Assembly (NCBI GenBank): GCA_910584945.1 | Contig: CAJUDY010000015.1 | Span: 1-64,000, forward strand | Source: an uncultured Lachnospiraceae bacterium | GTDB lineage: Bacteria; Bacillota; Clostridia; Lachnospirales; Lachnospiraceae | Length of the DNA: 64,000 nucleotides | Direction: 5' to 3' | In this document: positions 1 through 8,177 of the stretch, piece after piece | How positions within the stretch are numbered: position 1 is the stretch's first letter | Layout of the letters: each line of letters starts with the position of its first letter | Notes under the pieces: generated by a model | What the model was told of the DNA's origin: nothing | The model's input: only the letters and a program-made list of their open reading frames with translations | Database searches by the model: none | Made by a program: the position numbers and the translations under genes

Positions 1-1
1 C

Positions 2-739
2 TGCACAGTTTCATTTATGGTGGTGCCAAGTGTGCGGGCATGGAGGTTTAGGAATATTGTTGAGAAAGCGTTTGCACACAGTGACAGCCGCCCGCGTCTG
101 TTGGGGAACCTGCTGGTTCTGGAGCGCTATTGCAATACGGTGCAGCAGGGGCTGGCCGCGGACAAGGCACAGCTTTGTGTATGTCTGCGGTATGCGTAGG
201 GGCTTCTCTGGGATTATCTGGGCGGACGTGTCGCGGCGGCGGATTTTCAGGACTTTGCAAATGATTATTATGCATGGTTGTTAGAACACAATGTAGGCCC
301 CGAAGGCTTTTGCTCAGAGCATTTTGCAGAATACTTTGCGGATTCGTGTCCGGAGTCTTATGAATGGTTTGCAGTTGAGTGGAGTTCCGGTCTGTTGATG
401 CAGCTGGTTTCCATAGAGGGCGGACGTGTGAATTACGAAGATTTTGAGGAGTGCGGAGCGCTTGATTTTTATGGGCCGCTGTGTATGCTTGACATGATGG
501 AGGATGTCTGTATCGGGCTTACTGATACACCAGTTGTATCAAACAGGGGAACTGATTTGGAGAAGGCGATGACACAGGTACGCAAAACTTCATTATTTCA
601 GGAAATTGTCATGCATGTTCAGAACGATCTGCAGACAGCTCTTTTGGCCGCGCCGGCGGAGTATGAAGCGCTGCGGAAGGAATATGGACAATATACGATC
701 ATTCCGGAGCAGTATGCCGCGCGGATGCTGGAGTATTAA
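2..739 (+). pseudogene. Hypothetical protein gene interrupted by an in-frame amber stop, 5' end outside window
   Basis: One reading frame is open from the left edge to the TAA at 737-739 except for a TAG at 197-199. The protein-like sequence continues in the same frame across the stop: before it CNTVQQGLAADKAQLCV, after it GLLWDYLGGRVAAADF. That makes a single-base nonsense change in one gene the simplest reading. The part after the stop can restart only at a TTG (278), giving 153 residues. The protein is acidic and rich in aromatic residues, with no signal peptide or membrane segment. I do not recognise the family. It heads a row of small soluble hypothetical proteins of the kind found in immunity islands. 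A sequencing error at 197 is the main alternative. Confidence 0.55.
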
Positions 740-804
740 AAAACTGTTTTAATTACATTCTGGAAGGAGAGAAAGTAAGTTTTGAGGTTGCATAGATAGA
801 AAAG

Positions 805-1239
805 ATGGATAATAAACAAAGGAAAATCGTAAAATCAGCGGCTGAACTCTTAATGGTTTATTCTGCCCAGTGCAGATGTTGTAATAACACATTTGACTAT
901 GCAGCGGAAACCGCGGATACAGATATGGTAAGTTGTTTTTGCAGCAGCGTCTATTCATCAAAGAAGAAACAATTAGTAATTGCCCCATTGACAGCAGAAG
1001 AATTTTATAATGGACAGGCAGGGTATTTTGATAAAAGAATAAATGCAATATGCCCGGGGCATGATTACAGGCTTTTCTGTGCTGGAATTTGCCCTTACTG
1101 CGGTAAATCCAGTATACAGAGTTCAAAAAAAGGTCTCGCCATTAAAGAGTATTGCGCAAACCACCCTAATACACTCATGATATACCATGATGGGACAGCC
1201 CGGATTTTAAAAGACGAATTAGAAGCAGCATATATTTAA
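805..1239 (+). CDS. Hypothetical cysteine-rich protein (possible zinc ribbon)
   Basis: Encodes 144 residues. Cysteines occur as CRCC near residue 24, CFC near 45, a single C near 84 and CPYCGK near 98, the last being a typical zinc-knuckle half. A zinc-binding fold is therefore plausible, but the ligands are not evenly paired. There is no signal peptide or membrane helix. The ribosome site before the ATG is weak, so the start is uncertain. Codon use is AT-rich like the rest of the first 4 kb. Function unknown. Its position between other small soluble proteins fits an accessory or immunity-type island, but nothing in the sequence proves that. Confidence 0.6.
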   Translation: MDNKQRKIVKSAAELLMVYSAQCRCCNNTFDYAAETADTDMVSCFCSSVYSSKKKQLVIAPLTAEEFYNGQAGYFDKRINAICPGHDYRLFCAGICPYCGKSSIQSSKKGLAIKEYCANHPNTLMIYHDGTARILKDELEAAYI

Positions 1240-1362
1240 CGAAGCAATCAGTTTCCGGAGAGAATGAATTTTCAAGGAAAGAGGAATGGTAATAAAGTGA
1301 CAGTGTGGAAGGAGCTGGAATAGGAAATAGATTGGGGACGCAGATTTCAAAGGAGGAGTCAG

Positions 1363-2199
1363 ATGAATTTTGAAGAAATGGAACAGCAGATTTCAGACTA
1401 TGCAAAGGCGCATCATGTCGTGCTGGATTACACCGCACAGAGTATTGAGGTTCTCGATGAAATCATGGAGACCTTTCACGAGAGGGTCAATCAGTGCAGC
1501 GAAGAAGAAGGTGATGAGATTCTAGCAGAATGGGCAGCGTGTTTTGGTGTTTATATCGGGGAGACGCTGCTGCGCGTGCATTTGTCGGAGAAAGGATTTG
1601 CATGGGCGTTGAACGGAGAGATGCCCATGCTTCAAAGGGGTAATGACAGATTAGAACCCATTTACCAAGCATGCATTCGAATCCGGTATGGCTGTGCATT
1701 TGATATTGGTACATTTTATCAGAGGGCAGTCTGGACAGCTGACCAGGCACCATTTTCTGCGGAGCGCGTAGTGGATGTGGAGCTGGTTGAAACCGAGTAT
1801 CATGAAAAAAATGTATTATATGAAGATATTGAGACGCTTTTACTGACAGTTGTAAACGGAGAGGAAGAGTACATGATTCTTCGATCCAAGGATGGATTTC
1901 TGCAGTTTTTTGGCATGAATGATAAGTTTGTTGCGGAAACGCGAGTCAATTTGCCGGATGGAGACTTTCGCACGTATTCTATTATCAATAAGGAAAGAAA
2001 ACAAGCGATGGACAAGATTACAGTCCACACAATGCTTGACAAGTCTGAAGTTCCGGCATGCGAAGTGATCTCGCTGGAGATGCTCAGAGCGGCAGTGAGG
2101 GCGTATTACAGCAATGGGCACTATGAGTCTTTTCTGGAACAGATACCGCATATGGATACGACAGAGCAGACAAAAAGGTACATGGGGCTGATAAAATGA
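1363..2199 (+). CDS. Hypothetical soluble protein, 278 aa
   Basis: The ATG follows a strong AGGAGG site (AGGAGGAGTCAG). The product is acidic, soluble and without signal peptide. The N-terminal half contains FGVYIGETLLRVHLSEKG, which resembles the small domains of immunity-type proteins that carry a conserved Y-hG-E-hhR patch. The C-terminal half (from about residue 145) contains an acidic segment, VVNGEEEYMILRSKDGFL, and looks like a second small alpha/beta domain. I do not recognise a named family with certainty. It may have been duplicated or shuffled with its neighbours, since similar-size soluble acidic proteins lie on both sides. Confidence 0.65.
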   Translation: MNFEEMEQQISDYAKAHHVVLDYTAQSIEVLDEIMETFHERVNQCSEEEGDEILAEWAACFGVYIGETLLRVHLSEKGFAWALNGEMPMLQRGNDRLEPIYQACIRIRYGCAFDIGTFYQRAVWTADQAPFSAERVVDVELVETEYHEKNVLYEDIETLLLTVVNGEEEYMILRSKDGFLQFFGMNDKFVAETRVNLPDGDFRTYSIINKERKQAMDKITVHTMLDKSEVPACEVISLEMLRAAVRAYYSNGHYESFLEQIPHMDTTEQTKRYMGLIK

Positions 2200-2253
2200 G
2201 GGCGTTTGCGTTGACACGGGGAAATTTATTTTTTAACAATAAGTTTATGCGGA

Positions 2254-2278
2254 TTTAGGCGTTTTGTAAACGCCTAAA
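2254..2278. terminator. Perfect 11-bp inverted repeat, possible bidirectional terminator
   Basis: TTTAGGCGTTT at 2254-2264 pairs perfectly with AAACGCCTAAA at 2268-2278 around a 3-nt loop. It lies between the 278-residue gene and the DUF2262 gene. No proper T-run follows on either strand, so it could be a weak terminator or an mRNA end-processing hairpin. Confidence 0.5.
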
Positions 2279-2309
2279 ATTCAGAACAATAGGAAGGTGA
2301 ATTTACATA

Positions 2310-3170
2310 ATGAATTATGAAAAAGAAAAGAGTAAATACGAAAAGCGCTACGAGGAGCAGATGCGGGAGCTGCTTGTTCTGACTGGGGAATATGTTAGGG
2401 GTGCGGGCAGAGTCGCAGAGGGTCTCTGGTCTCCAAGTGCAGATATTTTGGGTTATGTGGATCTGGAGACTGGAGAAACGGTGGAAAGCGAGGGCTACTT
2501 AAGCTGGCTTGCGCGTGAGGAGGACAAGGATGGATGGATTTATTATCTCAAAGACCTGACCATTTATCATATCAAATGCCGCAAAATTAAGCGGGAAGAG
2601 GTGATGAAGAATGCGCAGCCCCGCTTCTTCAATCATTTTATGCTGACGGAAGTCGTGGAACGAGAGGTAGAGAATCCGGCACTGTCAAAGTTATTGGAAA
2701 AATATAAAGAGGTTGTTGTTATTGAGGACGGAGACTGCGGAACCTTTACGCTGGAACGGCATTTTAACTGGTTTGCGGGCACCGTCGACTGGATGGGAGA
2801 GGACTGTCATGTGACCCTTGAGTGCGACGAGGAAAATGGAACGACAGCAGATCAGGCACTGGCGCAGTTTAAGAAAATTTATGCCAATTTTAAGGAATGG
2901 GATCAAAAATTCCGTGCATTTGCCGCCGAAAAGCTGACAGAACTTGCCAACGACTGGCAGGACGAAGGATATGATGACGAGGACGGCGAAGACTTAGCTG
3001 CAATTACGGAAGAGTCCTTCGCTGGGCGGATCGTAATCAGTGAACTCAGCATAGATGCAGAAGGCGATTATGAAGTCTACTATGATGATGACGATATGTT
3101 CTGGGGCCATGTGATTATTGTAAGCGGCAGCGTGGACGGCGGGATGGAGGACGCCTATATCGCCGGGTAG
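2310..3170 (+). CDS. DUF2262 domain-containing protein
   Basis: A 286-residue acidic protein. The region from about residue 125 to the end has the features I associate with DUF2262: a FNWFAGTVDWMGEDCHVTLE block, a central helical part containing WDQKF and a long DED-rich loop, and a C-terminal YYDDDDMFWGHVIIVSG block. The N-terminal 120 residues are not typed. A good AGGAAGGTGA site precedes the ATG. The biochemical role of DUF2262 is not known. The domain often appears in accessory islands next to toxin-immunity-like genes, and that fits this context. No catalytic residues can be assigned. Confidence 0.7.
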   Translation: MNYEKEKSKYEKRYEEQMRELLVLTGEYVRGAGRVAEGLWSPSADILGYVDLETGETVESEGYLSWLAREEDKDGWIYYLKDLTIYHIKCRKIKREEVMKNAQPRFFNHFMLTEVVEREVENPALSKLLEKYKEVVVIEDGDCGTFTLERHFNWFAGTVDWMGEDCHVTLECDEENGTTADQALAQFKKIYANFKEWDQKFRAFAAEKLTELANDWQDEGYDDEDGEDLAAITEESFAGRIVISELSIDAEGDYEVYYDDDDMFWGHVIIVSGSVDGGMEDAYIAG

Positions 3171-3179
3171 ATTCTGTTT

Positions 3180-3646
3180 GAAAGTATGTATCAGAGAGGA
3201 TTTACATTCTATTGATTTTTCTTGTAATGACGATAAATTGTGGAAACAGGTAAAGTATTCCCTGAGTTTTTTGCGTGCCTAAGTTCATTTGGATATTGAA
3301 GAGATGGAAGGGATGGGCATTACATGTATGAGCGTTACGCAATATTGCAGTGGACTTAGAGACCTGTTATGCTTCCTTTGATGAAGTGAAGCCGTTTATC
3401 GCGTTTTTGGCGACTCAAATCTTCGAATTGGACAATGCTGCACAGCGGTTTCACCGGAAAAAAGAGTAAAAAATGGAAGGAAAAAACCGGATCAGCTTCG
3501 ATTACTGGTGTACCACAGAAAATTCACAGCTTGAGGTTGTTTTTGAATATAAAGAGAATAAATTTTTCCTGCGGACGTACGGCGCGATTGACAATATCCC
3601 CGACAACTGGGAGGATGAACAGCTTATCATAGGATATGGAGGATAG
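3180..3646 (+). pseudogene. Decayed remnant of a small soluble protein gene
   Basis: This stretch has no intact gene but keeps pieces of protein-like sequence in different frames: SFLRA followed by a stop and VHLDIEEMEGMGI, then EVKPFIAFLATQIFELDNAA ending at a TAA at 3467, then a 57-residue open stretch at 3473-3646 (FDYWCTTENSQLEVVFEY ... IDNIPDNWEDEQLIIGYGG). The pieces look like parts of one DUF2262-neighbourhood protein broken by several frameshifts and stops. The 57-residue piece has no convincing ribosome site. I cannot name the parent family. Confidence 0.5.
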
Positions 3647-3723
3647 GAATGACATACAGCAAAGGGGGAACGTTATCCGGAAGCAGTATGGTTGTAAGGA
3701 AGGGATGATGAATTAAGATAGAA

Positions 3724-4152
3724 TTGTATTTTAAAATCAAAAATGCGCTGGTAAAAATGGACTTTATCAGACGGTATGAAGAATTGTCCGGTCACTTCAG
3801 CAGTGGGAGGACACCGTCAAGCGACCGCTTAGTTTATGTTGAGAGAGATGAAGTTATGAGTATAATCAGGGATTTAGGGTATTCTCCGATGTTTCATGCC
3901 AAAGAAAAATTTTATAAAATAAAAGAGGAGCAGGCCGGAGCTTTTACATTAGGTTTTCATATCATATTGCGGGATGGCATGGCTGATTTGGTCTGGGTAG
4001 TCAGGGAAAATGGCGAATTGTTGCTTGGCGAACCATGGAGTGTCTATTCAAGGCGGCTTATAGATGTAAATTATCGGATCAAAAAGCCGGTCTTTGGGAC
4101 ATATGAAGATCTGGAGGAATATCGAAATGGATTTCATTCAGATAAAAATTGA
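3724..4152 (+). CDS. Hypothetical protein, 142 aa
   Basis: Open from a TTG at 3724, with an alternative ATG at about residue 12 (MDFIRRYEELSG). It is soluble, with no signal peptide. The middle contains AGAFTLGFHIILRDGMADLV followed by a strand-rich stretch and ends in GTYEDLEEYRN, a pattern seen in small immunity-type proteins. The ribosome site is poor for either start, so expression is uncertain. It overlaps the start of the next remnant (4127) by 26 bases, as coupled genes in such islands often do. Function unknown. Confidence 0.5.
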   Translation: MYFKIKNALVKMDFIRRYEELSGHFSSGRTPSSDRLVYVERDEVMSIIRDLGYSPMFHAKEKFYKIKEEQAGAFTLGFHIILRDGMADLVWVVRENGELLLGEPWSVYSRRLIDVNYRIKKPVFGTYEDLEEYRNGFHSDKN

Positions 4153-4345
4153 AAAAGACCGTTCCATAGCAAAGTATATAAGGATTATCAGAAAATTCGA
4201 TCATTCTTTGCCGATTGGAACGATAAAGCAGCGAATCGATGAAAATGATTTTGTGATGGGATTTGACCTGGAGTGTTATGATGTTTCAGAGGATATCGAC
4301 GGAAATGAAGATGTGGAAAGAACGTTTAGAGTAAATCAGACAAGA
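4127..4345 (+). pseudogene. Truncated hypothetical protein fused to downstream debris
   Basis: An ATG at 4127, overlapping the previous gene, opens a sensible protein start (MDFIQIKIEKDRSIAKYIRI ... FVMGFDLECYDVSEDIDG). After about residue 72 (near 4345) the frame runs into sequence that makes no protein sense and lies on top of an aldo/keto reductase remnant in another frame, before stopping at 4540. The gene was probably cut by a deletion whose right end lies inside the reductase gene. Function of the original gene is unknown. Confidence 0.45.
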
Positions 4346-4404
4346 AGAAAAACGATATGGCAGCCACATAAATTGCGGTATTTCGGACTTGACAATACTT
4401 CTCT

Positions 4405-4655
4405 GAGGAAAGTGTGGGGGAGGCAGTCAGGAACTCCGGTATTTCCAGGGAGGAAATCTTTGTCATCAAAAAGCTGTATCCGAACCCATTTGACTATCCG
4501 GAAACTGCTATCGAAGAGGCGCTGGAGAAGCTGGACATAGAATATATTGATAATTGCGCAGGCCCACGATAAATCCTCTGCCCAGGTCATCCTTCGCTGG
4601 AATCTCTAAAAGGGCGTGGTGGTAATACCAGGCTCCAGCAATCCTGACCATATAA
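4405..4655 (+). pseudogene. Aldo/keto reductase remnant
   Basis: Frame 4405-4572 reads EESVGEAVRNSGISREEIFV, then KKLYPNPFDYPETAIEEALE and KLDIEYID, the classic NADPH-dependent aldo/keto reductase segment before the active-site strand. A second frame from 4562 reads AHDKSSAQVILRWNL, a TAA in place of the usual glutamine codon, then KGVVVIPGSSNPDHI, the C-terminal cofactor-binding segment. The roughly 100-plus residues that normally lie between these blocks are missing, and the N-terminal barrel start and catalytic Tyr are gone. An internal deletion, a frameshift and a nonsense codon make this clearly non-functional. Confidence 0.85.
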
Positions 4656-4660
4656 AAAGA

Positions 4661-4702
4661 AAAGCGTGTTGATTTGAAACAGTGAGAATCAACACGCTTT
4701 TA
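4661..4702 (+). terminator. Strong 14-bp hairpin, terminator of the lost reductase gene
   Basis: AAAGCGTGTTGATT at 4661-4674 pairs perfectly with AATCAACACGCTTT at 4687-4700. The hairpin closes with A on the 5' side and T on the 3' side, as in bidirectional terminators. It sits just after the aldo/keto reductase remnant. Confidence 0.7.
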
Positions 4703-4760
4703 TAATTCAAAATAATGCTTTATAAATCGCACTTGGCTAAAATCAGGAAAATATCCACAG

Positions 4761-5140
4761 GTGGAATTTGTGGGTACAGAGCTGGAGGATATCCCGATCA
4801 GGGCATGCCTGCAGATGGCTTCCGGAATTAATTTTGATGAGGAAAAGGATATGAGCGGATTGGTGCGGCTCATGAAGCATATTGGAGACTGAGTAACGGG
4901 ACGGAGCTTGCAATGGGCGGATTGCGTGTGTTACTTAGGGATTATGCACGCTTCGCAAGGCTGTATCTGAATAACGGCAATTACAACGGCGAGCAAATTT
5001 TGGAAAAAGACTGGATACGGGACAGCGTGGATATCAGCGCGGAGTATTCCAGGCCGGGATCGAACTATGATGCCTATAATGCCATTGGCTATGGATACCA
5101 GTGGTGGGTGCTGGGGGAAGAAGCGGCACCTTTAATGTAA
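4761..5140 (+). pseudogene. Serine hydrolase (class C beta-lactamase-like) remnant
   Basis: Two frames carry parts of a beta-lactamase/6-aminohexanoate-dimer-hydrolase-type protein. At 4761-4893: GTELEDIPIRACLQMASGIN, the segment just after the usual first domain helices. At 4883-5140: LSNGTELAMGGLRVLLRDYA then ARFARLYLNNGNYNGEQILE and GYGYQWWVLGEE. The N-terminal SxxK nucleophile motif and everything after the WW segment are absent, and a frameshift lies near 4885. It is degraded and abuts the convergent MerR gene. Confidence 0.8.
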
Positions 5141-5151
5141 AACAGCTAGAC

Positions 5152-5970
5152 TCATTCGGAGACAGGGATTTCAATCTGCACAATATAATCCTCAATCCGG
5201 TCAATGACATTTTCATTAATGCCCATTTCATAGGAAAATCCATGGAGGTTCAGCTTATGCTTTCTTGCAAAAGCAAAGATTTCCTGATACCGCTTTGGAA
5301 TTCCGTCCCACGCCCCTTTATGGAAAGCCCGCAGGTATTTTCCGCTGGGCATGATGTGCAGACCGGCCTGATAGGGAAGGAAAGGGATTTCAATGAAAAG
5401 TTTGGAATAATCGTCAAAACTGCCGTTCAGCAGGCTGTTAACGGAGATCATGGAACCATAAGAGGCCTTATGGAGACGCCCAAGCTGGTATTTTTCCGTT
5501 TCGGCAGTAATCAGTTCAACTTCCTGTTCGAAGGTGGTATTCTGGTCTACTTCTACAGTAACCAGACAGTATTCCTTCTTTTCAACGATGCTGATCTTGG
5601 ATAAGTCCATGGTAAGCAGGGTGTCCATATTCCGGTGATGTGTACATAAAGTTGTCCTGACTGCCTGCAGATGGGTAATCTGCATGTCAAGGGATGTTAT
5701 TTTTTCATTCAGGAGGTGTTTTAAGTTGTCTGCGGACCGGTTTTTCATGAAATCCTGTATTTCATGAATAGAAACATCCAACTCCCGTAAAAGAAGAATG
5801 GTTTCAAGGATAGGGCTCTGATAGTAAGTGTAACAGCGGTATCCGTTTTCAGGGTTGATGGTGGCCGGCTTGAACAGACCGATTTCATCATACCACATAA
5901 GCGTTTTCTTATTGATGCCGTGCATGGCTGCAAACTGGCCGATTGTGAGAAGCTTATCGTTCTTATTCAT
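5152..5970 (-). CDS. MerR-family transcriptional regulator
   Basis: Encodes 272 residues from the ATG at 5970, chosen over the longer frame to 6084 because GAGGTGACC precedes it. The N-terminal MerR winged helix reads LLTIGQFAAMHGINKKTLMW then YDEIGLFKPATIN and GYRCYTYYQ. A dimerisation coiled coil follows (about residues 75-110), then a ligand-binding domain of the GyrI/BmrR type (about 120-272) containing PSGKYLRAFHKG. The gene is divergent from a MATE exporter, and a MerR-type promoter with 19-bp spacing lies between them. It probably senses a toxic organic compound and activates the exporter by untwisting that promoter. The inducer cannot be read from the sequence. Confidence 0.9.
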   Translation of the reverse strand: MNKNDKLLTIGQFAAMHGINKKTLMWYDEIGLFKPATINPENGYRCYTYYQSPILETILLLRELDVSIHEIQDFMKNRSADNLKHLLNEKITSLDMQITHLQAVRTTLCTHHRNMDTLLTMDLSKISIVEKKEYCLVTVEVDQNTTFEQEVELITAETEKYQLGRLHKASYGSMISVNSLLNGSFDDYSKLFIEIPFLPYQAGLHIMPSGKYLRAFHKGAWDGIPKRYQEIFAFARKHKLNLHGFSYEMGINENVIDRIEDYIVQIEIPVSE

Positions 5971-5999
5971 GGTCACCTCATAAAAATTTAAATATTGTA

Positions 6000-6030
6000 T
6001 TGACCGAACAGTTACTGTACGGTTTATAGT
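6000..6030 (+). promoter_or_regulatory. MerR-type promoter and operator for the MATE gene
   Basis: TTGACC (6000-6005) and TATAGT (6025-6030) are separated by 19 bp, the over-long spacing typical of MerR-activated promoters. The spacer holds a near-perfect dyad, ACCGAACAG-TTA-CTGTACGGT, centred at about 6013. The transcript would begin shortly before the MATE gene, and the site also sits upstream of the divergent regulator, so autoregulation is possible. Confidence 0.8.
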
Positions 6031-6073
6031 ATCATACACAGAAAACAAATACAAGATGAATGGAGGAAAATTG

Positions 6074-7405
6074 ATGGAAAACACAAATGTATATGAAAAA
6101 CCTGTAACATTAAAAAATATCCTGAAATTTGCCGTACCTACTATTGCGATGACAGTGTTTATGTCCTTTTACACAATGGTGGACGGTCTGTTTGTTTCGA
6201 ACCTGATTGGGACAAACGCTCTCTCGGCAATCAATCTGACGGCGCCTATCATCCAGCTTGTCACGGCAATTTCAACCATGCTTGCCACCGGAGGAAGTGC
6301 GGTCATTATGAAAAAGATGGGTGAGCAGAAAACGAATGAGGCAAAGGAAGATTTTACGTTCCTGATTTTAGTAAATGTCATTGTTGGGATTGTCATGTGT
6401 GTAGTTGGATATCTGGCAATGGATCATATTTTTGCAGGCATGAACCTTTCCGCAGATGTAGAAGGGTATTGTGTGGAATATTTAAGCCGGTATCTGGTGT
6501 TCACGGTGCCGATCCTTTTGATGAATAATTTCACGCTTTATATGATTGCCAGTGAAAAGGCGAATCTTTCTTTGGTCTGCTCTGTAACAGGTGGTGTCCT
6601 TAATATGGTGCTTGACTATGTGTTTATTGCCGCATTCGATATGGGAATTAGCGGTGCTGCAATTGCAACGGGGCTTGGTTATTCCGTGACGGCGGTTGTG
6701 GGATTGTTTGTTTTCAGTCGGAAAAAGAGCCTGCTTCATTTCAAAAAGCCCGTATTTCGATTTAAGGTTCTTGCGAATGCGGCTACAAACGGATGCTCGG
6801 AGATGGCGACTGCGCTCGTTACCGGGATCATTACAATGATGTTTAACTGGACGATGCTGCATTATGTGGGCGAGGATGGGGTTGCTGCAGTTACCATCAT
6901 CATGTATGTGCTGATGTTTGCAAGTTCTTTATATACAGGGTATTCTTACGGGATTGCACCCATGCTGAGTTTTTATTATGGGGAACAGAATCATGAAAAA
7001 TTAAAAAAGCTGGTTGCGTTGAGCATGAAGGTGATTGCAGTGATTTCTGTGGTCACGGTTGCGGCTTCCTTTATGCTGACAAGACCGCTGGTATCCGTAT
7101 TTGCCCGGCCGGATAATCCAGTGTATGATCTGGCAGTAACGGGAAACAGGATATGCACAGTAGCATTGTTCTTTATTGGTTTTAATATTTTTGCCAGCGG
7201 GATGTTTACCGCATTATCCAACGGGATTGTTTCGGCTGTCCTTGCATTTTCCAGATCGTTTGTATTTATGCTGATCACGATGATTGTGCTTCCGCTTATT
7301 TTAGGGGTGAATGGAATCTGGCTGGCAACTCCTGCAGCGGAATTAATGGCGCTTGCATTGTCCGTTTTCATGTTCTTAAAATATAGGAAGAGGTACGGTT
7401 ACTAA
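6074..7405 (+). CDS. MATE-family multidrug efflux transporter
   Basis: A 443-residue integral membrane protein with about 12 predicted hydrophobic helices. The start at 6074 follows GGAGGA at correct spacing; the upstream ATG at 6056 would leave that site inside the gene. N-terminal features are ILKFAVPTIAMTVFMSFYTM and VDGLFVSNLIGTNALSAINL, the classic MATE start. The second-half repeat contains ATNGCSEMATALVTGIITMM. MATE proteins expel cationic drugs and metabolites in exchange for Na+ or H+. Regulation by the divergent MerR protein is likely. The gene looks intact. Confidence 0.92.
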   Translation: MENTNVYEKPVTLKNILKFAVPTIAMTVFMSFYTMVDGLFVSNLIGTNALSAINLTAPIIQLVTAISTMLATGGSAVIMKKMGEQKTNEAKEDFTFLILVNVIVGIVMCVVGYLAMDHIFAGMNLSADVEGYCVEYLSRYLVFTVPILLMNNFTLYMIASEKANLSLVCSVTGGVLNMVLDYVFIAAFDMGISGAAIATGLGYSVTAVVGLFVFSRKKSLLHFKKPVFRFKVLANAATNGCSEMATALVTGIITMMFNWTMLHYVGEDGVAAVTIIMYVLMFASSLYTGYSYGIAPMLSFYYGEQNHEKLKKLVALSMKVIAVISVVTVAASFMLTRPLVSVFARPDNPVYDLAVTGNRICTVALFFIGFNIFASGMFTALSNGIVSAVLAFSRSFVFMLITMIVLPLILGVNGIWLATPAAELMALALSVFMFLKYRKRYGY

Positions 7406-7494
7406 GGAGGATGCTTATGGGTGAACAGGATGTGCTGAAAATGCAGCAGAGAAAAGATTTTCATTGAAAATTTTGCTATTGGGCTTGCCCAAAG

Positions 7495-7527
7495 AGGTCA
7501 GTCTGCTTTGTGTGGATTGGCCTTTTT
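7495..7527 (+). terminator. Terminator downstream of the MATE gene
   Basis: AGGTCAGTC (7495-7503) pairs with GATTGGCCT (7515-7523) using two G-U pairs and is followed by TTTTT. A 16-codon open stretch at 7417-7467 after a good AGGAGG site (start MGEQDVLKMQQ) lies between the MATE stop and this hairpin. It is probably the stub of a deleted gene. Confidence 0.6.
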
Positions 7528-7638
7528 GTGCTTCTGCGGCAGATGGGTTCCATATCGCGGCCCTCAGAATATTTGAGTTCAATGACAATTCAATGGTTTA
7601 AAAGTCCCAGCAGGATGTCATGGTAAAAGTTCTCCTTT

Positions 7639-8022
7639 TTATGACACCACCCGGCTATTGTTCTGAACGGGGGGTAAAAAGGAGGATTCTTTTTTTCTGT
7701 TCTGACGCAGGAAGATCTGGCCCTGTTCCAGATAAAATTCCTGCTGGTCGTTGGTCAGAGAGCGGAAGATGTGGAGCAGCTGTTCCTCCCGGTGGGCGCC
7801 TCTCTTGTCGGATGCGGCGGTGTTGACCGTATGGTCCAGCAGAAAGTCCGTGGTTACATGGAAATGATCCGCGATCCGTATCAGAGTGTGGTAGTCAGGC
7901 TCGCGGGTCCCCTGAATATAATTGCCCAGGGCGGAGGGAGACAGATCCAAAGCCTCCGCCAATTGCTTTTGCGTCATACTGTGCAGCTCCAGTAATTCTT
8001 TCATAATATCGCCAAGTTTCAT
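7639..8022 (-). CDS. XRE-family helix-turn-helix repressor
   Basis: A 127-residue protein with a Cro/CI-type HTH at residues 5-62: LLELHSMTQKQLAEALDLSP then SALGNYIQGTREPDYHTLIR and IADHFHVTTDFLLDH. The C-terminal part contains a short helical segment (LLHIFRSLTNDQQEFYLEQG) typical of small clostridial XRE regulators. It is divergent from the BTAD regulator, with 155 bp between them, and a small palindrome sits inside the BTAD promoter. It probably represses itself and the BTAD gene. An alternative start 6 codons in (MKELLELHS) cannot be excluded. Confidence 0.85.
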   Translation of the reverse strand: MKLGDIMKELLELHSMTQKQLAEALDLSPSALGNYIQGTREPDYHTLIRIADHFHVTTDFLLDHTVNTAASDKRGAHREEQLLHIFRSLTNDQQEFYLEQGQIFLRQNRKKESSFLPPVQNNSRVVS

Positions 8023-8116
8023 AAGATCCCCTTTTTATAATTAAGAATAAACTCCGAAATTTTCTTTTTATTTTATCGTTCCTGGATGAATTATTGGGTA
8101 AGAAACACGATACGGG

Positions 8117-8146
8117 TTGACTGATACACGAAACGTGTTATACAAT
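8117..8146 (+). promoter_or_regulatory. Promoter of the BTAD gene with a palindromic operator
   Basis: TTGACT at 8117-8122 and TACAAT at 8141-8146 (or TATACA at 8139-8144) make a good sigma-A promoter. The spacer contains the palindrome ACACG-AAA-CGTGT (8126-8138), and a related half ACACGATACG lies just upstream at 8105. A protein bound there would block the polymerase, and the divergent XRE regulator is the obvious candidate. Confidence 0.65.
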
Positions 8147-8177
8147 AATGAAAAGAATGACTAAAGGGTGAAAGACA

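Noticed and set aside
5101..5604. 167-codon plus-strand frame
   Set aside because: Antisense to the MerR gene, which has clear domain structure and a promoter.
6056..6073. Upstream ATG of the MATE gene
   Set aside because: Using it places the GGAGGA ribosome site inside the coding region; the ATG at 6074 has ideal spacing.
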